Below, one piece after another: positions 53,261-61,000 of a DNA stretch of 61,475 nt; the first letter of the stretch is position 1; every line of letters starts with the position of its first letter. Origin of the DNA: JAICLV01 sp036380925 (GTDB lineage Bacteria > Actinomycetota > Actinomycetes > Acidothermales > Acidothermaceae); NCBI GenBank assembly GCA_036380925.1, contig DASVDW010000120.1:1-61475 (forward strand), written 5' to 3'. The translations under genes and the position numbers were made by a program. A model generated the notes under the pieces. That model was not told the origin of the DNA and did not search any database. It saw nothing but the letters and a program-made list of their open reading frames with translations.

Positions 53261-53611
53261 GTGCAAAAACCCAGCCCGCTGGCCGCGATGATCCCGGGGC
53301 TCGCGTGCTTTCTCAGCGCTGCCTCGGCGTGCAACGCGTCGCACCCAGACGAGAAGCCTGCTGCGCCGCTGCCATCGGTCGTGCGTACGGCGTGCGGGCA
53401 TCCTGGCTCAACGATCATCCTCGAGCAGCTACCGATGACCATCCGTCATCGCGACTGCGATCTGACCGGCGTCCAGGTTCGTTACGGCATGACCGGCATC
53501 ACCGTTCCGTCGTCCGGCATTGTGGGCGCGAACGCGGACGGCATCAGCTCATCGACAACGCTGATCGCCGAGGTCGACCCGGCCACGGGTGACGTGACGC
53601 TTCACGAGTAG
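53261..53611 (+). CDS. Small secreted (putative lipo-) protein of unknown function
   Basis: 116 residues from GTG 53261. It has a short hydrophobic N-terminus (MIPGLACFLSAAS) ending in ASAC, a weak lipobox, followed by ASHPDEKPAAPLPS. The mature part has two further Cys (TACGHPG, HRDCDL) and ends in TTLIAEVDPATGDVTLHE, a beta-rich pattern. No family recognised. The start has no clear ribosome site. Its stop abuts the ftsY stop (convergent). Confidence 0.55.
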   Translation: MQKPSPLAAMIPGLACFLSAASACNASHPDEKPAAPLPSVVRTACGHPGSTIILEQLPMTIRHRDCDLTGVQVRYGMTGITVPSSGIVGANADGISSSTTLIAEVDPATGDVTLHE

Positions 53612-54778
53612 TCAGTCGCCAAGCAGCGCGTCGACGAACGCCTCCGGCTCGAACGGCGCCAGGTCGTCGGGGCCCTCACCGAGCCCGACCAGCTTCACCG
53701 GAACGCCAAGTTCTCGCTGCACCGAGATCACGATGCCGCCCTTCGCCGTCCCGTCGAGCTTGGTCAACACCACGCCGGTGATTGCCACAACCTCAGCGAA
53801 AACGCGCGCTTGCACCATGCCGTTTTGACCCGTGGTCGCGTCGAGCACCAGCAACGTCTCATCGACCGGACCATGCTTTTCGACGACCCGCTTGACCTTG
53901 CCCAACTCGTCCATGAGCCCGGCCTTGGTGTGCAGCCGACCGGCGGTGTCGATCAGCACGGTGTCAGCTTCGAGCGCGGCGCCGGTCTTGACCGCGTCGA
54001 ACGCCACGGACGCCGGGTCACCGGCCTCCGGGCCGCGCACCGTCGTCGCACCCACTCGTCGGCCCCACGTCTCAAGCTGGTCCGCCGCAGCGGCGCGGAA
54101 CGTGTCGGCCGCGCCGAGAACCACGTGACGTCCTTCAGCGACGAGCAGCCGGGCCATTTTCCCTACGGTCGTGGTCTTTCCGGTGCCGTTGACGCCGACG
54201 ACGAGGACGACGGCGGGGCCGCCGGCATCAGCGCGAACGGTCGCGAGCGAACGGTCGAGCCTCGGGTCGACCAGGTTGAGCAGCCCCTCGCGCAACAGCT
54301 GGCGCGCCTCGTCATGGGTGCGAGTGCCAAGGACTTTCGCCTGCGTGCGCAGGGAATCCACCAGTTCGGTGGTCGCCGTGACACCGACGTCGGCGCTGAG
54401 GAGCAAATCCTCGACCTCGTCCCACGTCGCGTCGTCCAAGGTGTCGCGCGACAACAGCGAGAGCAAGCCCTTGCCAAGGGTCGACTCGGATCGGGCGAGC
54501 CGCGCGCGCAACCGCACCATGCGGCCCGCGGCCGGGGCGGGCGTCTCGGCGACCTCGGGCTCCAGGACGGAGCCAGCGGTCGAGACCTCCGGCTCCGGGC
54601 GCGCGATCGTCCCCTCAAGCTGAGCGTCGAGGGTCTCGGCCGACGGCGTTTCGACCGGGGCCTGGGCGGGAGGGGCGGGCGGCGGTGGCAGCTGGCGGCC
54701 ACCGCGGGACCGCAAGAACAGCGCGCCGCTGACGGCCAGCACGACGACGATGGCGATGACGATCTCGAGAATGGTCAC
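53612..54778 (-). CDS. ftsY: Signal recognition particle receptor FtsY
   Basis: 388 residues: N-terminal membrane helix (3-22, ILEIVIAIVVVLAVSGALFL), a Pro/Glu-rich acidic linker (about 25-85), and the NG GTPase domain with P-loop GVNGTGKTTTVGK, AADTFRAAAADQL, DTAGRLHTKAGLM and TKLDGTAKGG. The GTG start is at 54778. It partners Ffh. In most actinobacteria ftsY and smc are close neighbours; here a toxin cluster intervenes. Confidence 0.97.
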   Translation of the reverse strand: MTILEIVIAIVVVLAVSGALFLRSRGGRQLPPPPAPPAQAPVETPSAETLDAQLEGTIARPEPEVSTAGSVLEPEVAETPAPAAGRMVRLRARLARSESTLGKGLLSLLSRDTLDDATWDEVEDLLLSADVGVTATTELVDSLRTQAKVLGTRTHDEARQLLREGLLNLVDPRLDRSLATVRADAGGPAVVLVVGVNGTGKTTTVGKMARLLVAEGRHVVLGAADTFRAAAADQLETWGRRVGATTVRGPEAGDPASVAFDAVKTGAALEADTVLIDTAGRLHTKAGLMDELGKVKRVVEKHGPVDETLLVLDATTGQNGMVQARVFAEVVAITGVVLTKLDGTAKGGIVISVQRELGVPVKLVGLGEGPDDLAPFEPEAFVDALLGD

Positions 54779-54823
54779 GACTGGCAGTCTCCCATCTGCG
54801 GTGGGCTGCCAACCCGGAGCGGG

Positions 54824-54832
54824 TTATCCACA
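54824..54832 (+). other. Isolated consensus DnaA box
   Basis: TTATCCACA, the strict DnaA-box consensus, in the 108-bp divergent region between ftsY and the toxin gene. It is alone, so no origin is implied. A role in ftsY or toxin regulation or DnaA titration is only a possibility. Confidence 0.4.
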
Positions 54833-54886
54833 GGTCGGCGCTGTTGCGGCGACTTCGGTGATCGCGGACTGACTACCTTCACCGCC

Positions 54887-56257
54887 ATGCCCTCCCCGAC
54901 CGACGTCATCGCCGGCGACCCGAGCGCCGTCGTGTCGACCGCTCGCGCGCTGACCTCGATCGCGGACGACGTCGCCCGCCACGCGGCCCGGTTGCGCACG
55001 CTCGCGTCGTCCGGCTCGTCGTGGACGGGCAGCGCGGCGGGTCGCGCGCACGCGCGCACGATCACGCTCCCGCCGAAACTCGACAAGGTCACCGCGTCAT
55101 ACGGCGCGGCCGGTTCGGCGCTGCTGCGCTACGCCGGCGCGCTCGCTGACGAGCAGGAACGGTCACGGGCCGCGGTGTCGGCGTTTGCGCGCGCGGACGC
55201 CGAACTGCAATCGGCACGAGCGGCGCAGGCATCAGCCGTCGCCTCGGACGACGCCGCGGCTGCCGCCGCGGCCGCGGCAGGTTTGCCACGCCCGGCGCCC
55301 ACTGCGCCGCGCTACCAAGCTTCGATTGACGCCGCGGTGGCCGCGCGCGACCGCGCCGCCGCCGCCAACGCTGAGGCGCATGCCGGCCGGGACCGGGCGG
55401 CCGCCATTGCGGTTGCCGCTTTGAACAACGCTTCGCGGCAAGGCATTCGGAACCAATCGTGGTGGCAGCATTTCAAGCGCTCCGCCGCGCATTGGCTCTC
55501 GGCGCAGTGGCACGACGCGTTGTCACATCTGGCCGAGATCGGCGGCAAGATCTCGGTGATCGCGGGGATCGCGGCCGCTGTGCTCGCCGTCGGCGGTCTG
55601 CTGTTCCCACCCCTGGAGGCAGCGGCTGTCGCCGCTGAAGGGATCGCTTGCGTCAGCGGCGTGTTGTCCGCGGGTAGCGCCGCCGCCGACGAGCTGACGA
55701 CTCCGGGCCACCAGCGCGAAGGGGTCGTCACGCTTGGCATAGCGGCACTGCCCGGCCCGGTGAGCAAGCTGCTCCGCAAGCTCCCGATCGCGGCGAACAG
55801 CCGCGTGCTTTCCGTTCGAGCGATCCCGCGAACCGTGCCGCTTGGCATGCGCGACGAGGCCGAGTTCCGGGCTCTTGGCGTGCCGCTTCGCAAACGCCTC
55901 GACGAACTTGGCTATCCCAACGCGGTGATCCGCATCCGCGGCAGCAGCGTGACCGGCGTCAGATTCAAGGACGGCAAACCGTTCGACTTCGAAGCTCCGA
56001 GAAAGAAGAGTGACTACGACCTCGCTATCGCCGATCCGGAGTTGTTCCGGCGGGTAAGGGCCCTCGGTGTCGACATCCGGGGAGGTTCACGCTCTGCATC
56101 GCTGGAAGGCAAATGGGCGCATGTGGTAGAAGCTCTCGACCTACAGGATGTGAACGATGCGATGTCTCATGCGGTGGATCGGCCGGTAAGCTTCATGATC
56201 TATAAGGATGAGAGTGCAATACTCGACAGAGGTTTCAGCCTCAAGTTTCCACGATGA
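54887..56257 (+). CDS. Polymorphic toxin: WXG/T7SS-type N-terminal domain with C-terminal nucleotidyltransferase-like toxin domain
   Basis: 456 residues. Residues 1-110 form a helical WXG-like module (VIAGDPSAVVSTARALTSIADDVARH, Trp46-x-Gly48 in SSWTGSAA, LADEQERSRAAVSAFARADAEL) typical of actinobacterial T7SS-exported toxins. An Ala-rich coiled segment (110-180), SWWQHFKRSAAHWLSAQWHD and a hydrophobic pretoxin region (222-290) follow. The C-terminus (about 320-456) has Gly352-Ser-Ser and SDYDLAI (Asp376, Asp378), the G[GS]...DxD pattern of nucleotidyltransferases. The tail has lower GC than the rest. Coupled to the next gene by ATGA. No ribosome site precedes the ATG. Confidence 0.8.
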   Translation: MPSPTDVIAGDPSAVVSTARALTSIADDVARHAARLRTLASSGSSWTGSAAGRAHARTITLPPKLDKVTASYGAAGSALLRYAGALADEQERSRAAVSAFARADAELQSARAAQASAVASDDAAAAAAAAAGLPRPAPTAPRYQASIDAAVAARDRAAAANAEAHAGRDRAAAIAVAALNNASRQGIRNQSWWQHFKRSAAHWLSAQWHDALSHLAEIGGKISVIAGIAAAVLAVGGLLFPPLEAAAVAAEGIACVSGVLSAGSAAADELTTPGHQREGVVTLGIAALPGPVSKLLRKLPIAANSRVLSVRAIPRTVPLGMRDEAEFRALGVPLRKRLDELGYPNAVIRIRGSSVTGVRFKDGKPFDFEAPRKKSDYDLAIADPELFRRVRALGVDIRGGSRSASLEGKWAHVVEALDLQDVNDAMSHAVDRPVSFMIYKDESAILDRGFSLKFPR

Positions 56258-56961
56258 AGACCTATGACCTGTACGGCACGCTAAGCCGGGCAAGCGCGCC
56301 AGTGCCAGACAGCAACACGACTAAGGTCGCGCTCGACGTTCAGCGTGCGCTCGGCGTAGAGATGCTTGCGCGCGCCGACGATCCGCGACCATACGCGCAC
56401 TACAGCCACGCCGAATATCGGCGCGACGCGGCGCGTCAGGAATTCGTGGTGAGCAACGTTCCGTCGGCCGAGGCTCCAGCTCCGTATCCCGAGTTCGACG
56501 ACGCGATCATCGTCGGGATTGACGAACCGGTGGATCCGCATCAGACCCGCGCGGCGCTCGAGGCAGTCGGGCTGAGACTGCTTCGCCGACGAAGGCGTGA
56601 ATACGCCGCACCGCATGACCAGGAAGTGCGCCCGTCTCTTGACGTGTACGGAACGTCAACCGGCGCGGCCGCCACGACCGCCACCCTGCAGCGTCGGCTT
56701 GACATGCCGTTCGACGGCAACGAACACGTCGCTGTCGGCGGTGACAGCCATTACTACGGAGAAAGCGAGCGGTTCGGCAGCATCCTAGTCTTTGACAATG
56801 TGTCAACGGCGTTCGACGATGCACCATTCCGTCAGTATTCAGATGTGCGCGCGGTGGTCATAGTTGTGAATTCGCGCGCTGGACGCGAACTCCGGCAACT
56901 CTTGTTTGATTGTGGTTTTCAACACTTGGAGTCGGCCATCGGATCGGAGCATCTGCGATGA
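56254..56961 (+). CDS. Putative immunity protein with internal tandem duplication
   Basis: 235-residue soluble acidic protein made of two related halves (about 4-112 and 129-227): YDLYGT / LDVYGT, LDVQRALGVEM / LQRRLDMPFDG, RPYAHYSHAEY / GGDSHYYGESE, EFVVSNV / ILVFDNV, FDDAIIVGI / YSDVRAVVIV, and ALEAVGLRLL / LLFDCGFQHL. The start overlaps the toxin stop (ATGA), the arrangement expected of a cognate immunity gene. No named family recognised; GC content is lower than in the flanking core genes. The immunity role is inferred from position. Confidence 0.78.
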   Translation: MKTYDLYGTLSRASAPVPDSNTTKVALDVQRALGVEMLARADDPRPYAHYSHAEYRRDAARQEFVVSNVPSAEAPAPYPEFDDAIIVGIDEPVDPHQTRAALEAVGLRLLRRRRREYAAPHDQEVRPSLDVYGTSTGAAATTATLQRRLDMPFDGNEHVAVGGDSHYYGESERFGSILVFDNVSTAFDDAPFRQYSDVRAVVIVVNSRAGRELRQLLFDCGFQHLESAIGSEHLR

Positions 56962-57410
56962 GCTACACCCTGGCCGCTTTCATCGGAAAAGAACCGATCG
57001 TTGAAGCCGCTGCGGCGATGACGGGCCAACATCGCGTCTCCAGGCTCGCGTACAGCCTGCACATGCTCGAATTGAGTTCCAGCCCGATGAGCGAGGGCCG
57101 CTTCTCCGAGCAGTTCTACTTTCTCACGCCTCAACTTGCCTCGGTGGCTGCGATCATCTCAACTATGGGCGACATCGGGTACATCGAGGCTGAATTCTTT
57201 GGCGGCGAGGGGTCGCAAGCCTGCATGGTGTGGCGCGAGGGCGACGTCGTCTTCGGCCCGTTCAGAGAAGACGACGAGGATCCGCCGGTGGCGCCGCTGC
57301 GCGATTGGCCGATCAACCGTGCTCTGCGATTTTTCGGAATAAGGGTCGACGCTCACCTGGATGAACACATGGACGAGTTCCGCACCGTGGACCTCGGGCG
57401 TTTCCGATAG
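56958..57410 (+). CDS. Putative second immunity-type protein
   Basis: 150 residues from ATG 56958, which overlaps the previous stop (ATGA). Contains MSYTLAAFIGKEPIVEAAAA, IGYIEAEFFGGEGSQACMVW, PINRALRFFGIRVDAHLDEHMDEF and VDLGRFR. The GGxGSQ and INRALRxxG...DEF pattern resembles small actinobacterial proteins found near toxin genes, but I know no named function. Coupling to the toxin cassette suggests protection or regulation. Confidence 0.75.
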   Translation: MSYTLAAFIGKEPIVEAAAAMTGQHRVSRLAYSLHMLELSSSPMSEGRFSEQFYFLTPQLASVAAIISTMGDIGYIEAEFFGGEGSQACMVWREGDVVFGPFREDDEDPPVAPLRDWPINRALRFFGIRVDAHLDEHMDEFRTVDLGRFR

Positions 57411-57464
57411 ACGGGAGTTGCCGCACCTCACGGCCAGGTGGCACGCTGCCGCGCAGGAGGGCGC

Positions 57465-57995
57465 ATGAAACGGGGTTCAGCGACGTACACGTCGAGGCGA
57501 CGGCTCCGTATCCGCTTCCCGACCGTGATCTCGCTGCCTTGGGGGGCGTACGAGCGCAGCAGCCACTTGTTCTGGCGCATCCGGATCCTGCTGTCGCTTC
57601 CGCTGTTGGTAGCCGGATGGTATTTGCTTCGCGGGTACGGGCTCTTCACCGGCGCGGCCGTCGGCGTGCTGGTCGAGGGGATAGCCAGTTACCGCAAGCG
57701 AGACGGCCAACTCGCCGCGCCTATCACCACTCGAGGTGACGCACACCGGCCCGCGCGCCCTGCATCTTCATGGGACACCGATGCGACACCGTCCCCGGGC
57801 GGATGGCAACCGCCACGGGACCGTCTACCCGGATGGAACTGGGCGCCGCCGGGCGGGTTGCGTCCGCGGTTCGACCGGCTGCCACCCTGGGTGCGGCTTT
57901 GGTACCGGACTCCGTTCGTCGACCGGTACGCGCACGCCTGGATGTGGCGACACGGCGGCTGGGACGTGCTCCCACCCTCGCGTCTCGCCGAGTGA
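57465..57995 (+). CDS. Small membrane protein of unknown function
   Basis: 176 residues from ATG 57465, which has AGGAGG 5 nt upstream. A basic N-terminus (about 1-40) precedes one or two transmembrane segments (about 42-72, FWRIRILLSLPLLVAGWYLL and GLFTGAAVGVLVEGI), then a hydrophilic Pro/Trp/Arg-rich tail (PGGWQPPRDRLPGWNWAPPGG). No family recognised. It could belong to the toxin cassette, 54 bp upstream, but GC is back to the genome norm. Confidence 0.65.
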   Translation: MKRGSATYTSRRRLRIRFPTVISLPWGAYERSSHLFWRIRILLSLPLLVAGWYLLRGYGLFTGAAVGVLVEGIASYRKRDGQLAAPITTRGDAHRPARPASSWDTDATPSPGGWQPPRDRLPGWNWAPPGGLRPRFDRLPPWVRLWYRTPFVDRYAHAWMWRHGGWDVLPPSRLAE

Positions 57996-58011
57996 AGGGG
58001 CTGGGGCCCGG

Positions 58012-61000
58012 TTAGGCCGGCTGCACCTCGCGCAGCCGCTGGCTGATCACCGTCGTCACGCCGTCGCCGCGCATCGACACGCCGTATAGCGCGTCGGCGA
58101 TCTCCATCGTCGGCTTTTGGTGCGTGATGACGATCAGCTGCGACGACTCCCGCAGCTCTTCGAAGATGGCCAGCATCCGCCGCAGGTTGGTGTCGTCCAG
58201 CGCGGCCTCGACCTCGTCCATCACATAGAACGGGCTCGGTCGGGCCTTGAAAATCGCCACCAGCAAAGCCAACGCGGTCAACGACCGCTCGCCACCCGAC
58301 AACAGCGACAGCCGCTTCACCTTCTTGCCAGGCGGCCGCGCCTCGACGTCGATGCCGGTGTTGAGCATGTCGTCCGGATCGGTCAGGATCAGGCGCCCCT
58401 CACCGCCAGGGAACAACCGCGCGAACACACCCTCGAACTCGCGGGCGGTGTCTTCATACGCGGCGGTGAAGACCTGCTGCACCCGCTCGTCGACCTCGCG
58501 GACGATGTCGAGGAGGTCCTTGCGGCTCTTCTTCAAGTCTTCGAGCTGTTCGCTCAAGAACCGGTGCCGCTCCTCCAACGCCGAGAACTCCTCAAGCGCC
58601 AGCGGGTTCACCTTGCCCAGCAACGCCAACGCGCGCTCAGCTGCACGCGCCCGCTTCTCCTGCTCGGCCCGCACGTAAGGAATCGGCTCAGGCAGCGGCG
58701 CGTCGGGATCGGCGTCGGGCTCGGGAAACACTGGCACCAAAACCGAAGGTCCGTACTCCTCCTCCAGCGCCTCAGCCTCGACGCCGAACTCCTCCATCGC
58801 CCGCTGCTCAAGCGTCTCTATCCGAAGCCGCTGCTCGGCGCGCGCCAACTCGTCACGGTGGACGACGTCGGTCAGCTGCTCGATCTCCGCCGTTAGCTCG
58901 CGCGCGCGGGTGCGCACGGCGAGCAGCTCGCCCTCGCGAACAGTGCGGGTCTGCTCCGCCGCCGCTCGCTCGCGCGCGGCCGCGGCCAGCGAGCGCTCCA
59001 ACCGGTCGAGCACCGCAGAGGCCCCCACCGCGACCGCGGTCGCGACGACCGCCTTCCGCTCGCGCCGAGCCCGGCGAATCGCGGCCCGCTCACGCGCCTC
59101 ACGCTCGGCCTGCGCCGCCGACTCCAACGAGGCGGCCCGCGCGGCCATCGCACGCGTCCGCTCCTGCGCGGTGCCCAGCGCCAGCCGCGCCTCGGTCTCC
59201 GCGGCCCGGGCCGCGTTGACCAGCTCCAAAAGCCGGTCACGCTCTTCGGCCGACGGCTCTTCCCCAGGCGACTCCTGCGCCGCCGCCAGCCGCTGTTCCA
59301 GCTCGGCCAGCGTGGCGACGTCGCGCGCGCCCGCCTCTTGGGCCTGTGCGATGGAGCCGACCAAGCGGTCCGCCTCCGCGGCGGCGGCGCGAGCGGCCGA
59401 GCCCAGTTGGCCGAGCTGCTCGGCGATCGCGGCCATCGCGGCGTCCGACTCGTGCAGCTGCGCGAGCGCCGCGTCGGCGAGCACTGCGGCGTCCGCGGCC
59501 TCCGCCTCCACGGCCGCGATGGTGAACCGCAGCCGTTCGGCGCGCTGGGTCGCGTCGGCCAGCCCGCGGCGCGCCTCGTCCAACGCGGCCTGCACCTCGA
59601 GCCGGCTCGGCGCGCTCGCCGAACCGCCGAACGCCCAGTCGCTGCCGAGCAAGTCGCCGTCACGCGTGACAACCCGCACGTCGGGCGCGTCGGCCACCAG
59701 CGTCCGCCCGGACGCGAGGTCGTCGACGACGGCCACGCGGTCGAGCAGCCGGTCGAGGGAGTTCCGCAGCTCCGCCGGAGCGGTGACCACCGAGCGCGCC
59801 CAGCGCGCGCCCGCCGGCAACGACACCTCGGGCGGCGCCGGACGCCCGGGTCGCGTCGAGCCGATGAGCAGCCCCGCCCGCCCCGCGTCGTCCGACTTCA
59901 ACAGCGCGAGCGCATCGATCGCCGAGTCGACCGACGCGACGGCGACGGCGTCGGCGGCCGCCCCAAGCGCGGCGGCGATCGCCTGCTCGAAGCCAAGCTC
60001 GACGTCGACGACCGCCGCGACCGAACCGAGCAGTCCGGAGATGCGCGACGACGCGGCGAGCAGCGCGCCGGTGCCGTCCTTGCGCGAAAGGCCGAGCTCG
60101 AGCGCCTCGGCCCGGGCGGCGAGTGACGAGCGCTCGCGTTCGACCTCGCGCTCCTCCTCGCGCAGCTTGTTCAGCCGGGTCTCGGCGTCGGCCAGCGCCT
60201 CCGCGGCGACCTCGTAGTCGGCGTCGAGGTTGAGCTCGCCCTCGTCGAGACCGGCGATCCGCGACTCCAGCGCCTGGAACTCGCCCTGCGCGTGATCGGA
60301 ACGCGCGCGAGCCTCCTCGACCGCAGCGGTGAGCCGGCCGATCTCGGCCTCTCCCGCCTCGACCCGGCTGCGCTGCGCGGCGACCTGACCGGCGAGCCGT
60401 GCCAGGTTCTCGCGGCGGTCGGCGGCGGCCCGGACGGCGGCCGCCAACCGGTGCTCCTCGTCGCGATGTCCGACCTCGGCGGCCTGCCGCGTGGCGGTCG
60501 CCTCTGACAACGCCGCCTGAAGGGCCTCGACCTGCGCGGCGAGCGCGGCCTGCGCCGACCGCGCCTGCTCCGCCTCACGAGCCAGCTCCTCGGGATCGGA
60601 GCCCTCGCGGGTCTCCTCCTCCGTCGCCTTCACATGCCGCTGCCGCTCGGCCGCGATGCTGGCCGTGCCGCGCAACCGCTCCCGCAGCGACGACAGCTTG
60701 TACCAGGTCTCCTGGGCCCGCGACAGGTCGCGCGCCTCACTGGTCATCGCCGATTCAAGGTGCGCCTCGCGTGTTTTGGCCGCGGCGAGCTCGGCGTCGA
60801 GCGCGGCCCGCCGCTCGCGGATCGCGTTCTCGTCAGCGACCTCTTGCCGCAACGCGTTGCGCAACGTCAACAGGTCGTCGGTGAGTAACCGCAGCTTTGA
60901 GTCACGCAGATCGGCCTGGACGACGGCGGCGCGGCGCGCCACCTCCGCTTGTTTGCCAAGCGGGCCGAGTTGACGGCGCAACTCCGTCGTGAGGTCTTGC

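Noticed and set aside
54824..54832. Replication origin at the DnaA box
   Set aside because: One strict box only, no AT-rich unwinding region and no dnaA or dnaN gene nearby.
53810..54886. In-frame upstream extension of the toxin gene to 815 codons
   Set aside because: The extension is antisense to ftsY; the WXG-type domain begins naturally at ATG 54887.
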